This document shows positions 1 to 8,164 of a stretch of 64,000 bases of DNA, piece after piece. Source of the DNA: JANTGF01 sp963750735 (GTDB lineage: Bacteria > Bacteroidota > Bacteroidia > Bacteroidales > VadinHA17); assembly GCA_963750735.1 (NCBI GenBank), contig CAVVRY010000019.1:62001-126000 (forward strand), written 5' to 3'. A model generated the notes under the pieces. That model was not told where the DNA came from. It worked only from the letters and a program-made list of their open reading frames with translations, and ran no database searches. The position numbers and the translations under genes were made by a program. How positions within the stretch are numbered: the first letter of the stretch is position 1; each line of letters begins with the position of its first letter.

Positions 1-31
1 ATGGTCTTGGAGTTTTCTAAATTGAACTTAA

Positions 32-364
32 ATGGCAACTATTGAAGATTTTAATAAATTTGATATTCGGGTTGGCAGAATCCTCTCTGTTGAAGAATTT
101 CCTGAAGCCAGGAAACCCGCATTTAAGATTACCATCGATTTTGGTCCAGAATTGGGACAAAAAAGATCTTCCGCACAGCTAGTTGATAATTATACTATAG
201 GTGAACTTCTAGGCATGCAGGTATTGGCTGTTGTTAATTTTCCACCTAGACAAATAGGCACTTTTTTATCTGAAGTGCTTATTGTTGGGGTGCCGGATGA
301 GAGCGGAAATTGCATATTGGTTGTTCCTGAGGATCTGGTTCCTCTCGGAGGAAAACTCTACTAA
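32..364 (+). CDS. csaA: CsaA-type tRNA-binding-domain protein
   Basis: This 110-residue protein is a single tRNA-binding (OB-fold) domain of the CsaA family, which in Bacillus acts as an export-related chaperone. The sequence has the family opening FDIRVGRI (residues 10-17), the SSAQLVDNYT segment, and NFPPRQIG followed by SEVLIVGV near the C-terminus. Length is normal for CsaA. The first ATG at 32 gives the usual short N-terminus. A short open frame from base 1 to 45 overlaps the start and could be the tail of an unseen upstream gene, but this cannot be decided. The next gene starts 28 bases downstream, so co-transcription is possible. Confidence 0.9.
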   Translation: MATIEDFNKFDIRVGRILSVEEFPEARKPAFKITIDFGPELGQKRSSAQLVDNYTIGELLGMQVLAVVNFPPRQIGTFLSEVLIVGVPDESGNCILVVPEDLVPLGGKLY

Positions 365-392
365 TCAGGATTTTTCACTTCAATTTCTTGAA

Positions 393-1310
393 ATGTTCAA
401 AGGATTTTTCAAAGAGTATTTTCAATTTACCCGCAGTGAACGAATTGGGACATTAGTACTTATTTTACTTATCATATTGGTTCTTGCTGCCACCATAGTA
501 CTACCCAGGGTTTTACCAAAACAGATTGTTGATTTTTCAGAATTTCAAAGAGAAATAGAACTATGGGAGGCAGCTGGTAGCAAGGGTGATAGTCCCGATT
601 CAATTGGGAATTCTGAGCAGAACAATATAGATGAGAATAATTATCAGCTTTTTGTTTTTAATCCGAATACAATCACCGAGGCTGAAATGAAGCGCCTTGG
701 ATTGAATAAAAGGATTGTAAATACCCTTTTGAAGTACCGAAATAAAGGAGGTGTATTTTATAAAAAAGAAGATGTCAAAAAAATTTATGGGATGAATGAT
801 TCAATCTATGCAGTAATTGACCCTTATATCCTGATTCCCATTGATAAGGAATTAAAACAATTAGCTTCTGATTCAATCATCCTACCATTAGAAGAATTTA
901 AAAAGCCTACTATTGAAATAAATAGTGCCGATTCTGTAAGCTTGCTTAATCTTTATGGAATTGGTCCTGTGTATGCCGGAAGAATTCTTAAATATAGGAA
1001 TTTGCTCGGTGGCTTTGTGAGAAAAGATCAGCTTCTGGAAGTGTATGGTATAACACCTGAAACCTACGATGAAATAGAAAAGAATATTGTTTTGGATGTG
1101 GACTTCATAAATAAAATTAATTTAAATACAGCCACTTTTGAACAGCTCAACAAGCATCCTTACTTGGATAGTTACCAGGCCAACGCTATTTTAGAGTACC
1201 GAAAAATTATTGGGGAAATTAACTCTGTTGAAGAATTAGTAGAAAATAATCTGCTCCCTGAAGATGTTTTTCAAAAAATTAAACCATACCTCGAAACTTC
1301 AGAAGATTAG
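393..1310 (+). CDS. Membrane-anchored helix-hairpin-helix (ComEA-like) protein
   Basis: This protein has about 305 residues. I chose the ATG at 393 (MFKGFFKEYF) over an earlier in-frame ATG at 282 that lies inside csaA, because the later start gives a clean N-terminal anchor: a short basic/aromatic segment and then one transmembrane helix (about residues 20-40). Three helix-hairpin-helix units follow, near FNPNTITEAEMKRLG, IEINSADSVSLLNLYGIG and INLNTATFEQLNKH, each ending in a pattern like KYRNLLGGF. Such repeats bind DNA non-specifically in ComEA. A role in DNA binding at the membrane is inferred from the family only; the genes around it do not suggest a pathway. Confidence 0.8.
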   Translation: MFKGFFKEYFQFTRSERIGTLVLILLIILVLAATIVLPRVLPKQIVDFSEFQREIELWEAAGSKGDSPDSIGNSEQNNIDENNYQLFVFNPNTITEAEMKRLGLNKRIVNTLLKYRNKGGVFYKKEDVKKIYGMNDSIYAVIDPYILIPIDKELKQLASDSIILPLEEFKKPTIEINSADSVSLLNLYGIGPVYAGRILKYRNLLGGFVRKDQLLEVYGITPETYDEIEKNIVLDVDFINKINLNTATFEQLNKHPYLDSYQANAILEYRKIIGEINSVEELVENNLLPEDVFQKIKPYLETSED

Positions 1311-1510
1311 TTTTAATCATGCAGGGGATGGTCATTTCTATTTACCTTCTATATGATTCAATTAATTTTTTCATTGAATTTTAGATGTTTTTTTGATTTT
1401 TAAGCTTGTTTGAATAATTTATTTTAGTTATATTTATGATGAGTTAATATAGGGTGTTTGTTGAAATAAGGATTGGCTATGGGTAACTAATAAATATGAT
1501 AATGATGTAG

Positions 1511-1530
1511 GTCCTGAGAGGACTTTTTTT
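1511..1530 (+). terminator. Short intrinsic terminator-like hairpin
   Basis: GTCCT (1511-1515) and AGGAC (1519-1523) pair with a GAG loop and run straight into seven T residues (1524-1530). The stem is only five base pairs, but the U tract is good. It would end transcription from the upstream gene before the rpsU promoter. Confidence 0.5.
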
Positions 1531-1548
1531 ATTTTCTTACTTTTTTAT

Positions 1549-1580
1549 TTTGAAAAACGTATTCCTGTTTTTATCTTTGC
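1549..1580 (+). promoter_or_regulatory. Bacteroidota-type promoter of rpsU
   Basis: TTTG (1549-1552) is followed after 19 bases by TATCTTTGC (1572-1580). This matches the known Bacteroidota primary sigma consensus TTTG / TAnnTTTG. The start codon of rpsU is 22 bases further on, which leaves a short leader. Confidence 0.75.
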
Positions 1581-1601
1581 GCCTCAATTAAAAAAGAGCA
1601 C

Positions 1602-1793
1602 ATGATAGTAATTCCAATGAAAGAAGGCGAAAACATCGAAAGAGCCTTGAAAAGATTTAAGAGAAAGTTTGAAAAAACTGGAGTGATAAGGGAATTAAGA
1701 ACAAGACAGGCCTTCTTGAAACCTTCTGTAGTAAAAAGGGAAGAAAAAAAGAAAGCAATATATATCCAAAAATTGCAAGAGGATAGCGAATAA
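1602..1793 (+). CDS. rpsU: 30S ribosomal protein S21
   Basis: This 63-residue, very basic protein matches bacterial S21. It opens MIVIPMKEGENIERALKRFK and then shows KFEKTGVIRELR, both typical of the family. S21 joins the small subunit late and aids translation initiation. The start at 1602 follows a good promoter directly. xerC and hpf follow on the same strand (gaps of 78 and 23 bases), an order often seen in Bacteroidota, so they probably form one transcript. Confidence 0.95.
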   Translation: MIVIPMKEGENIERALKRFKRKFEKTGVIRELRTRQAFLKPSVVKREEKKKAIYIQKLQEDSE

Positions 1794-1871
1794 CTTGCTT
1801 TCCTGGTCTCTCACTACATCTACATCCGTAGAATTACCCGCTTCAATCATCTTTAGTGGTGGTTATTAGAT

Positions 1872-2759
1872 ATGAATAACATTGAAATATTTCTTGATTT
1901 TTTAAAGTTTGAAAAGCGGTATTCAGAGCTGACGGTCCGGTCATATTCAAATGATCTCTCTCAGTTCTCCGCCTTTTGCATGGAGGAATTGAGTCTCAAT
2001 GATACAAGCCTGGCAAATTATAATCATATTCGATCTTGGATTATAAGTCTGCTTGAGAATGGGATGTCTCCCATTACTGTTAGAAGAAAAATTTCCAGCC
2101 TTAGATCATATTTTAGATTTTTGTTGAAACAGGGTTCAGTTGAAGTAAATCCAATGACTAAGGTTATTTCACCCAAATCTAAAAAAGTTCTTCCTGGTTT
2201 TATTGAACAGGAGCCAATGAACATTTTGTTAGATCAATTTGATTTCGGAGATGGCTTCATAGGAGCCAGGGATAAACTAATTATTGAATTGCTATATGTT
2301 ACAGGTATTCGTAGAGCAGAACTGGTGTCATTGAAGTTGAACGATGTGCAATTAAGTAATTTAGTTGTAAAGGTTACCGGTAAAAGAAATAAGGAAAGAG
2401 TTGTTCCTATCTCAAAAGAATTTGCTCATACCTTAGAAGCTTATATTGCTTTACGTGCTGAGTCCTTTCCCGAAATTCAGGATGAATCTTTCTTTTTGAC
2501 TTCAAAGGGAGCGCCCATTTATCCTGAAATGGTATATCGTCTTGTAAGCAAATATCTGAGGTTTGTTACTACATTCGAGAAAAAAGGCCCCCATACTTTA
2601 AGGCATACATTTGCTACACATATGTTAAATAATGGGGCTGATATAAATGCAATTAAAGAATTACTCGGACATGCAAATTTGTCTGCCACTCAAATATATA
2701 CTCATAATACATTTGAAAAGTTAAAACAAATATATAAACAGGCTCATCCGCGAGCTTAA
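1872..2759 (+). CDS. xerC: Tyrosine recombinase XerC/XerD-like
   Basis: This 295-residue tyrosine recombinase has an N-terminal SAM-like core-binding domain (about 1-90) and a catalytic domain (about 110-290). All catalytic residues are visible: Arg147 in TGIRRAEL, Lys171 in VTGKRNKE, His241/Arg244 in HTLRHTFATH, His267 in LLGHANLS and the nucleophile Tyr276 in QIYTH. The length and the short C-terminus fit Xer proteins that resolve chromosome dimers at dif. Location in the rpsU-hpf housekeeping cluster argues against a mobile-element integrase. Whether it is XerC or XerD cannot be settled from the sequence alone. Confidence 0.9.
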   Translation: MNNIEIFLDFLKFEKRYSELTVRSYSNDLSQFSAFCMEELSLNDTSLANYNHIRSWIISLLENGMSPITVRRKISSLRSYFRFLLKQGSVEVNPMTKVISPKSKKVLPGFIEQEPMNILLDQFDFGDGFIGARDKLIIELLYVTGIRRAELVSLKLNDVQLSNLVVKVTGKRNKERVVPISKEFAHTLEAYIALRAESFPEIQDESFFLTSKGAPIYPEMVYRLVSKYLRFVTTFEKKGPHTLRHTFATHMLNNGADINAIKELLGHANLSATQIYTHNTFEKLKQIYKQAHPRA

Positions 2760-2768
2760 ATTAAATAA

Positions 2769-2785
2769 AAGGAGGAAATTTTATG
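2769..2785 (+). promoter_or_regulatory. Strong Shine-Dalgarno site of hpf
   Basis: AAAGGAGGAAA lies directly before the hpf start codon (AGGAGG core around 2770-2775, ATG at 2783). Almost no other gene in this window has such a site, so it stands out and fixes the start of hpf. Confidence 0.7.
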
Positions 2786-3082
2786 AATATTCAAATTCAT
2801 TCAGTTCGTTTTGATGCTGATAACAAATTACTTGATTTTATTAATCAGAAGGTTAACAAATTGGGTCAATTTAATGATCAAATTATGGGAGCCGAAGTAT
2901 TTCTTCGACTTTCTAAGTCAGAAAACGCAGAAAATAAGGTTGCGGAGATCAAATTAGACATTCCCGGAGTACCCTCTTTTGCAAAAAAACAAAGTAGAAC
3001 TTTTGAAGAAGCGGTTGATCTTTCAATCAACGCTCTTAAGATTCAAATTACCAGACAAAAAGAAAAGCAAAGAGGTGTATAA
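2783..3082 (+). CDS. hpf: Ribosome hibernation-promoting factor, short form
   Basis: This 99-residue protein is the short HPF/YfiA type. It starts MNIQIHSVRFDAD, has the segment KVNKLGQFNDQIMGAEVFLRL typical of the beta-alpha-beta fold, and ends with the basic helix IQITRQKEKQRG that contacts rRNA. The family binds the 30S decoding centre and stores inactive ribosomes in slow growth. It lacks the long-form C-terminal dimerisation domain. It lies 23 bases after xerC and has an unusually strong ribosome binding site. Confidence 0.92.
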   Translation: MNIQIHSVRFDADNKLLDFINQKVNKLGQFNDQIMGAEVFLRLSKSENAENKVAEIKLDIPGVPSFAKKQSRTFEEAVDLSINALKIQITRQKEKQRGV

Positions 3083-3099
3083 AAAATTCCTAATATATT

Positions 3100-3132
3100 T
3101 TTGTGATCTAAATTTAATTTTCATACATTTGC
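3100..3132 (+). promoter_or_regulatory. Promoter of the tRNA-tuf cluster
   Basis: TTTG (3100-3103) is followed after 20 bases by TACATTTGC (3124-3132), a full match to the Bacteroidota promoter pattern. It starts about 200 bases before the first tRNA and is the only good promoter seen for the tRNA-tuf block, so the precursor RNA would carry a long leader. Confidence 0.65.
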
Positions 3133-3328
3133 AGACCGATTTTTAAGGGTAATTCTTGAAGGTCGTTGTTCTGACCATGTCTTTGTTATTATATTTGATT
3201 GAATACGTACTTGATTATTATATAATAACAATTGTATTTAATTAAATGTCAATAGCTTATGAGGTTTATTTCTCAATGCAAATAAATTTCTTAGTGACTG
3301 ATGGTTTTATTCGTTCTTTAAAATATTT

Positions 3329-3402
3329 GCCGATGTAGCTCAGTTGGTCAGAGCAGCTGATTTGTAATCAGCAGGTCGTGGGTTCGAATCCCTCCATCGG
3401 CT
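3329..3402 (+). tRNA. tRNA-Thr (TGT)
   Basis: A complete cloverleaf is visible: acceptor GCCGATG pairs with CATCGGC, D arm GCTC...GAGC, anticodon stem GCTGA/TCAGC with loop TTTGTAA giving anticodon TGT, and T loop TTCGAAT. Discriminator is T; CCA is not encoded. First of four tRNAs before tuf. Confidence 0.97.
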
Positions 3403-3453
3403 CTTGTTTTTGGTTGGGTTTTATTTTTTCAAAATATACTATATATATTATAT

Positions 3454-3539
3454 GGGGAGATACCAAAGCGGCCAACTGGGGCAGACTGTAACTCTGCTGG
3501 CGTATGCCTTCGTAGGTTCGAATCCTGCTCTCCCCACCA
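3454..3539 (+). tRNA. tRNA-Tyr (GTA)
   Basis: Acceptor GGGGAGA pairs with TCTCCCC. The anticodon stem GCAGA/TCTGC encloses CTGTAAC, anticodon GTA. A long variable arm (class II) is present, as expected for bacterial tRNA-Tyr. Unlike its neighbours, CCA follows the discriminator in the DNA (3537-3539). Confidence 0.97.
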
Positions 3540-3549
3540 AAAACTTATC

Positions 3550-3622
3550 GCGGGAGTAGCTCAGTTGGTAGAGCATCAGCCTTCCAAGCTGAGGGTCGCG
3601 GATTCGAATTCCGTCTCCCGCT
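3550..3622 (+). tRNA. tRNA-Gly (TCC)
   Basis: Acceptor GCGGGAG pairs with CTCCCGC; anticodon stem TCAGC/GCTGA encloses CTTCCAA, anticodon TCC; T loop TTCGAAT. Discriminator T, no encoded CCA. It begins 10 bases after tRNA-Tyr. Confidence 0.97.
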
Positions 3623-3626
3623 CAAC

Positions 3627-3699
<73 letters not shown>

Positions 3700-3762
3700 C
3701 AATTGGAAATATAAATTGGAATAAATTAGTAACGGGATCTATTAATAATAAATTATTGAATT

Positions 3763-4950
3763 ATGGCTAAAGAAAAATTTGACAGGTCGAAACCTCATGT
3801 TAACATTGGTACGATTGGTCACGTTGATCATGGAAAAACTACTTTAACCTCTGCCATCACCATGGTTTTGGCCAAGGATGGACTGGCATCAATTAAAGAT
3901 TTTGATTCTATTGACAACGCCCCTGAAGAAAAAGAAAGAGGTATAACTATTAATACTGCACATGTTGAGTACGAAACAGTAAACAGACATTATGCACATG
4001 TTGATTGTCCGGGTCACGCTGACTATGTTAAGAACATGGTAACTGGTGCCGCTCAGATGGATGGTGCTATTTTAGTGGTTGCTGCAACTGATGGTCCTAT
4101 GCCTCAAACTCGTGAGCACATCCTTCTTGCACGTCAGGTAAATGTCCCTAAAATTGTTGTCTTTATGAATAAAGTCGACATGGTTGACGATGAAGAATTA
4201 CTGGAGCTTGTAGAAATGGAAGTTAGAGAATTACTTGACTTCTATGAGTTTGACGGTGATAATACTCCGGTTATTCTTGGGTCAGCCCTAGGAGCAATGA
4301 ATGGTGAAGCAAAATGGGAAGAGAAGGTGGTTGAATTAATGGCCGCTGTTGATGAATTTATTCCTATTCCACCAAGAGATGTTGAGAAGCCTTTCTTGTT
4401 GCCAGTTGAAGATGTTTTCTCTATTACTGGACGTGGAACAGTTGCTACAGGTAGAATTGAAACAGGCGTAGTGAATACAGGTGACGAATTGGAAATGATT
4501 GGTCTTGGAGCAGAAAAACGTAAGACTGTTTGTACTGGTGTTGAAATGTTCCGTAAGATACTTGACCGTGGTGAAGCTGGTGATAATGTTGGACTTCTTT
4601 TAAGAGGTGTTGATAAGACTGAAATTAAAAGAGGAATGGTTCTTGCAAAGCCTGGATCAATTACTCCTCATACATTATTTAAGGCTGAAGTTTATGTATT
4701 AAAGAAGGAAGAAGGTGGACGCCATACTCCTTTCCACAATAACTATCGCCCGCAATTTTATGTTCGAACTCTTGATGTTACAGGTGAGATTCAGCTTCCT
4801 GAAGGAACTGAGATGGTGATGCCAGGTGATAATGTAACAATTTCAGTAAAATTGATTACCCCAGTGGCTATTAATGTTGGTCTTCGCTTCGCTATACGTG
4901 AAGGAGGAAGAACAGTTGGTGCTGGCCAGGTTATCGAAATCGTTGAATAG
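3763..4950 (+). CDS. tuf: Translation elongation factor Tu
   Basis: EF-Tu of 395 residues carries aminoacyl-tRNA to the ribosome in a GTP-dependent way. The GTPase motifs are all present: GHVDHGKTT (about 18-26), DCPGHADY (about 81), NKVDMVD (about 136) and the SAL segment (LGSALGAMNG). Domains 2 and 3 follow, with the usual end RTVGAGQVIEIVE. The gene follows four tRNAs and precedes tRNA-Trp and secE, the standard bacterial layout. No second tuf copy is in the window. Confidence 0.98.
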   Translation: MAKEKFDRSKPHVNIGTIGHVDHGKTTLTSAITMVLAKDGLASIKDFDSIDNAPEEKERGITINTAHVEYETVNRHYAHVDCPGHADYVKNMVTGAAQMDGAILVVAATDGPMPQTREHILLARQVNVPKIVVFMNKVDMVDDEELLELVEMEVRELLDFYEFDGDNTPVILGSALGAMNGEAKWEEKVVELMAAVDEFIPIPPRDVEKPFLLPVEDVFSITGRGTVATGRIETGVVNTGDELEMIGLGAEKRKTVCTGVEMFRKILDRGEAGDNVGLLLRGVDKTEIKRGMVLAKPGSITPHTLFKAEVYVLKKEEGGRHTPFHNNYRPQFYVRTLDVTGEIQLPEGTEMVMPGDNVTISVKLITPVAINVGLRFAIREGGRTVGAGQVIEIVE

Positions 4951-4986
4951 GATTTGAGGCTTAGTATATAAATTATATTCAAAGTC

Positions 4987-5020
4987 GGGGGTCTGGTGAA
5001 TTATTAGACCCTCGATTATA
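4987..5020 (+). terminator. Hairpin between tuf and tRNA-Trp
   Basis: GGGGGTCT (4987-4994) and AGACCCTC (5006-5013) form an eight-pair stem with an 11-base loop, followed by a mixed AT stretch rather than a clean T run. It may be a weak terminator, an attenuator or a processing signal between tuf and the tRNA-Trp-secE unit. Confidence 0.4.
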
Positions 5021-5034
5021 TGTTTTTAAAAGAC

Positions 5035-5107
5035 ACGGGTGTAGCTCAGTTGGTAGAGCACTGGTCTCCAAAACCAGGTGTCGGGCGTTCGAGTCGCTCC
5101 TCCCGTG
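5035..5107 (+). tRNA. tRNA-Trp (CCA)
   Basis: Acceptor ACGGGTG pairs with CTCCCGT with one T-T mismatch at the sixth pair; anticodon stem CTGGT/ACCAG encloses CTCCAAA, anticodon CCA; T loop TTCGAGT. The position between tuf and secE is the conserved one for tRNA-Trp. secE begins 15 bases downstream. Confidence 0.95.
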
Positions 5108-5122
5108 CAAACATTAAATAAA

Positions 5123-5314
5123 ATGAAGATTGCGAAATATATTACAGATGCTTATTCGGAACTGGTCTATAAAGTAACATGGCCTACATGGTCTGAGTTG
5201 CAAAATAGCTCAATTGTGGTAATGATAGCATCAATTATAATTGCTCTGGTAATTTTTGCAATGGATATCTCATTTGAGAATATCATGGCCGTAGTATATG
5301 GATTCTTTTATTAA
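5123..5314 (+). CDS. secE: Preprotein translocase subunit SecE
   Basis: SecE of 63 residues, a single-span clamp protein of the SecYEG channel. The start at 5123 (MKIAKYITDAYSEL) is used because the open frame upstream runs back into tRNA-Trp. It has the conserved amphipathic motif VYKVTWPTWSELQNSS followed by one transmembrane helix (about residues 33-55). It lies between tRNA-Trp and nusG, the usual place. Confidence 0.95.
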   Translation: MKIAKYITDAYSELVYKVTWPTWSELQNSSIVVMIASIIIALVIFAMDISFENIMAVVYGFFY

Positions 5315-5327
5315 TAGTGTAAAGAAA

Positions 5328-5873
5328 ATGGGTGAGAGTGAGATGAAATGGTATGTCCTACGGGCAATAGGTGGAAAGGAAAAGAAGGTGAAGGAATATA
5401 TTGAGAGTGAGATTGATAGATTGAATCTCCAGGATTATATAGCCCAGGTATTGATACCTACCGAAAAAGTATATCAAATTAGGTCTGGAAAGAAAATCAG
5501 TAAAGAAAGGAACTTTTTCCCTGGTTATGTATTAATTGAAGCTACTTTGGTTGGTGAAATCCCTCATATTCTTAAGAATATTCCAAATGTAATGGGGTTT
5601 TTGGGGACAAAAGCAGGAGTGCCTGTTCCACTGCGTATGACAGAAGTGAATAGGATATTGGGAAAGGTAGATGAGCTAGCAGCCAGTGATGAAGAATTGA
5701 ATGTTCCATTTTTTGTAGGTGAAACAGTGAAAGTAATTGATGGTCCTTTTAATAGTTTTACAGGAACCATCGAAGAGGTAAATGATGAAAAGAAGAAGCT
5801 AAAAGTAATGGTTAAGATTTTCGGAAGAAAAACACCATTAGAATTAAGCTTCATGCAAGTTGAAAAGGATTAG
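5328..5873 (+). CDS. nusG: Transcription termination/antitermination factor NusG
   Basis: NusG of about 181 residues couples RNA polymerase to Rho or the ribosome. The NGN domain opens MKWYVLRAIGGKEKKVKEYI and holds FFPGYVLIEA; the C-terminal KOW domain holds VKVIDGPFNSFTGTIEEV. Three starts are possible: 5298 (overlapping secE), 5328 (MGESEMKW) and 5343 (MKWYVL). I chose 5328 because it clears secE and gives the short N-terminal extension usual in Bacteroidota; 5343 is a fair alternative. Confidence 0.95.
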   Translation: MGESEMKWYVLRAIGGKEKKVKEYIESEIDRLNLQDYIAQVLIPTEKVYQIRSGKKISKERNFFPGYVLIEATLVGEIPHILKNIPNVMGFLGTKAGVPVPLRMTEVNRILGKVDELAASDEELNVPFFVGETVKVIDGPFNSFTGTIEEVNDEKKKLKVMVKIFGRKTPLELSFMQVEKD

Positions 5874-5983
5874 TTCCTTTTTTATATAATTTAATTTAAA
5901 GAAATACCGGTTTTTATAACAATTATAATGCTTCCTGAATAATTATCGGTAGTTAATCAATAATAAGTGAAACCAAAACAGTT

Positions 5984-6427
5984 ATGGCTAAAGAAGTTGC
6001 TGGAATCATAAAATTACAGATTCGCGGCGGTGCTGCAAATCCATCTCCTCCGGTAGGACCCGCATTGGGTGCTAAGGGTGTTAATATTATGGACTTTTGT
6101 AAGCAGTTTAATGCCAGAACTCAGGAAAAACAGGGTAAAGTCATTCCGGTGATTATTACCGTTTATGGTGACAAATCTTTTGATTTTGTTACAAAAACAC
6201 CTCCTGTTGCTGTTCAGCTTTTAGAGACGGTTAAAGTAAAATCGGGCTCTGCTGAACCAAATAGTGTAAAGGTGGCTTCTGTTTCCTGGGATCAGGTAAA
6301 ATCAATTGCTGAAGACAAAATGACAGATCTTAATGCCTTTACAATAGAATCGGCAATGAGAATGGTAGCTGGTACCGCCCGAAGTATGGGAATAACCGTA
6401 AAAGGTGCTTTTCCGGGTAGTAAATAA
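5984..6427 (+). CDS. rplK: 50S ribosomal protein L11
   Basis: L11 of 147 residues, part of the GTPase-associated centre. It starts MAKEVAGIIKLQIRGGAANP and has PPVGPALGAKGVNIMDFCKQF, the conserved N-terminal proline-rich segment, and the rRNA-binding C-terminal domain with AGTARSMGI. It begins the rplKAJL run 110 bases after nusG. Confidence 0.98.
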   Translation: MAKEVAGIIKLQIRGGAANPSPPVGPALGAKGVNIMDFCKQFNARTQEKQGKVIPVIITVYGDKSFDFVTKTPPVAVQLLETVKVKSGSAEPNSVKVASVSWDQVKSIAEDKMTDLNAFTIESAMRMVAGTARSMGITVKGAFPGSK

Positions 6428-6446
6428 TTAAATGCGTTTTACGACG

Positions 6447-7142
6447 ATGACAAAAATTACAAAAAACAAGAAAGCAGCTTTAGAGATAATAGAAGTTGGT
6501 AAACAGTATAATCTGTCCGAAGCCGCGAGCCTTTTGAAGGAAATAACTACTACTAAATTTGATGCATCGGTTGATATCGATGTCAGATTGGGAGTGGATC
6601 CGAGGAAATCAAACCAGATGGTTCGTGGTGTTGTAACTCTTCCTCATGGTACAGGTAAGGAAATAAAAGTACTTGCCCTTTGTACACCTGATAAAGAAGA
6701 TGAAGCAAAGGAGGCAGGTGCCGATTATTACGGGTTGGATGAATATATTGAGAAAATAAAAAACGGCTGGACAGATATTGATGTAATAATCACTATGCCT
6801 CCGGTTATGGGTAAGATTGGTGCACTTGGTCGTATTTTAGGCCCACGTGGACTTATGCCCAACCCAAAAAGCGGAACTGTTACTATGGATGTAGGTAAAG
6901 CAGTGAAAGAGGTAAAGCAAGGTAAAATTGATTTTAAGGTTGATAAATTCGGAATTATTCATAATTCAATTGGAAAAGTCTCATTTGAGCCCATGAAGAT
7001 TGTGGAGAATACTCGCGAATTTATTGCGATAATCAATAAGCTTAAGCCTTCTTCTGCAAAAGGTACTTATATTCAAAGCGTTTATCTCTCAAGCACTATG
7101 AGTCCTAGTATTAGGATAGATACAAAAGCTATAGATGAATAA
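6447..7142 (+). CDS. rplA: 50S ribosomal protein L1
   Basis: L1 of about 231 residues forms the mobile L1 stalk. I prefer the ATG at 6447 (MTKITKNKKAA) over the ATG at 6432, which lies five bases after the rplK stop, because family members usually start this way. The signature GRILGPRGLMPNPKSGTVT (near residue 125-143) is intact. L1 often represses its own L11-L1 messenger. Confidence 0.97.
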   Translation: MTKITKNKKAALEIIEVGKQYNLSEAASLLKEITTTKFDASVDIDVRLGVDPRKSNQMVRGVVTLPHGTGKEIKVLALCTPDKEDEAKEAGADYYGLDEYIEKIKNGWTDIDVIITMPPVMGKIGALGRILGPRGLMPNPKSGTVTMDVGKAVKEVKQGKIDFKVDKFGIIHNSIGKVSFEPMKIVENTREFIAIINKLKPSSAKGTYIQSVYLSSTMSPSIRIDTKAIDE

Positions 7143-7166
7143 TTAATCGATTTAATTGGTTGTGTT

Positions 7167-7688
7167 ATGACACGTGAAGAAAAAAATACAATCATTGATA
7201 GTCTTTCGGAAAGTATCAAAAGTGAGAACCATTTTTATTTGGCCGACACTTCTGAACTTAATGCAGCTGATACCAGTTTGCTAAGAAGGAAATGCTTTGA
7301 GATGAATATCAGATTGTTAGTAGTAAAGAATACCTTGTTGAAAAAGGCTTTTGAAAAAACTGGAGGGGAGTATGACGAACTTTATCCGGTGCTAAAAGAT
7401 TCAACATCTATTATTTTTTCCGAAATAGGAAATGTCCCTGCAAAGCTCATTAAAGAGTTTCGCAAAGGACATGAAAAACCTGTTTTGAAAGCTGCTTTTG
7501 TTGAAGAATCAGTTTACATAGGAGACGATCAAATAGATTTACTTGCATCGCTGAAGTCAAAAGAAGAGTTAATTGCTGATGTAATTGCTCTGCTTCAATC
7601 ACCATTGAAAACTGTATTATCACAGCTGCAATCAGGTGGTCAGATGTTGACAGGTGTTCTGAAAACTTTATCAGAAAAAGAAAATTAA
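7167..7688 (+). CDS. rplJ: 50S ribosomal protein L10
   Basis: L10 of 173 residues anchors the L7/L12 stalk. It starts MTREEKNTIIDSLSESI and includes LRRKCFEMNIRLLVVKNTLL, the rRNA-binding helix-strand, with the C-terminal L12-binding helix at the end. It follows rplA by 24 bases and precedes rplL by 35, as in most bacteria. Confidence 0.96.
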   Translation: MTREEKNTIIDSLSESIKSENHFYLADTSELNAADTSLLRRKCFEMNIRLLVVKNTLLKKAFEKTGGEYDELYPVLKDSTSIIFSEIGNVPAKLIKEFRKGHEKPVLKAAFVEESVYIGDDQIDLLASLKSKEELIADVIALLQSPLKTVLSQLQSGGQMLTGVLKTLSEKEN

Positions 7689-7723
7689 AGAATTAAATTA
7701 AACAAAACAAAACTTATAGGAAA

Positions 7724-8101
7724 ATGGCGGATTTAAAAAAGCTTGCAGAAGAATTAGTTAATTTGACTGTAAAAGATGTAAATGAACTGGCTGACATTTT
7801 AAAGGAGGAATATGGAATTGAACCTGCTGCTGCAGCAGTTGCAGTTGCAGGTCCTGCTGCCGGCGCTGATGCTGGTGCTGCAGAAGAAAAGACAGCTTTT
7901 GATGTTATTTTGAAATCACCAGGTGGAGCTAAATTACAAATCGTTAAGCTTGTAAAAGAACTTACAGGTCTGGGTTTGAAAGAAGCTAAGGGTGTGGTTG
8001 ACTCTGCACCAACTGCTCTAAAAGAAGGTATAACAAAAGAAGAAGCAGAATCTTTAAAATCTCAATTGGAAGAAGCTGGAGCAGAAGTTGAGCTTAAATA
8101 G
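7724..8101 (+). CDS. rplL: 50S ribosomal protein L7/L12
   Basis: L7/L12 of 125 residues, the multi-copy stalk protein that recruits translation factors. The N-terminal dimerisation domain (residues 1-35) is joined by an Ala-rich hinge (AAAAVAVAGPAAGADAGAA) to the C-terminal domain with KLQIVKLVKELTGLGLKEAK and VDSAPTALKEG. It is followed by a strong hairpin before rpoB. Confidence 0.98.
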   Translation: MADLKKLAEELVNLTVKDVNELADILKEEYGIEPAAAAVAVAGPAAGADAGAAEEKTAFDVILKSPGGAKLQIVKLVKELTGLGLKEAKGVVDSAPTALKEGITKEEAESLKSQLEEAGAEVELK

Positions 8102-8125
8102 AAAAATTATATCTATGTTCTCTTT

Positions 8126-8164
8126 AGGTTTAGTATCCCTGTTTAGGGGGTGCTAAGCCTTTTT
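8126..8164 (+). terminator. rplL-rpoB intergenic terminator/attenuator
   Basis: AGGTTTAG (8126-8133) pairs with CTAAGCCT (8153-8160) and the pairing continues inward through CCC/GGG, giving a stem of about 14 pairs that runs directly into TTTTT (8160-8164). This is a good intrinsic terminator. E. coli has a partial attenuator at the same place, which lowers rpoBC expression relative to L7/L12; the same role is inferred here. Confidence 0.7.

Larger units (their letters stand above)
1311..1601. other. Intergenic region before rpsU
   Basis: No convincing gene is visible here. The stretch contains a small terminator-like hairpin (1511-1530) and, just before rpsU, a Bacteroidota-type promoter (1549-1580). 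The 190 bases between the end of the helix-hairpin-helix gene and the hairpin could be an untranslated tail or hold a small RNA; the sequence alone does not decide. Confidence 0.5.

Noticed and set aside
282..392. N-terminal extension of the helix-hairpin-helix protein from the ATG at 282
   Set aside because: It would overlap csaA by more than 80 bases and add residues without family support; the ATG at 393 gives a clean membrane anchor.
2024..2224. Open frame on the minus strand inside xerC
   Set aside because: It lies fully within a complete recombinase gene with all catalytic residues and shows no family features.
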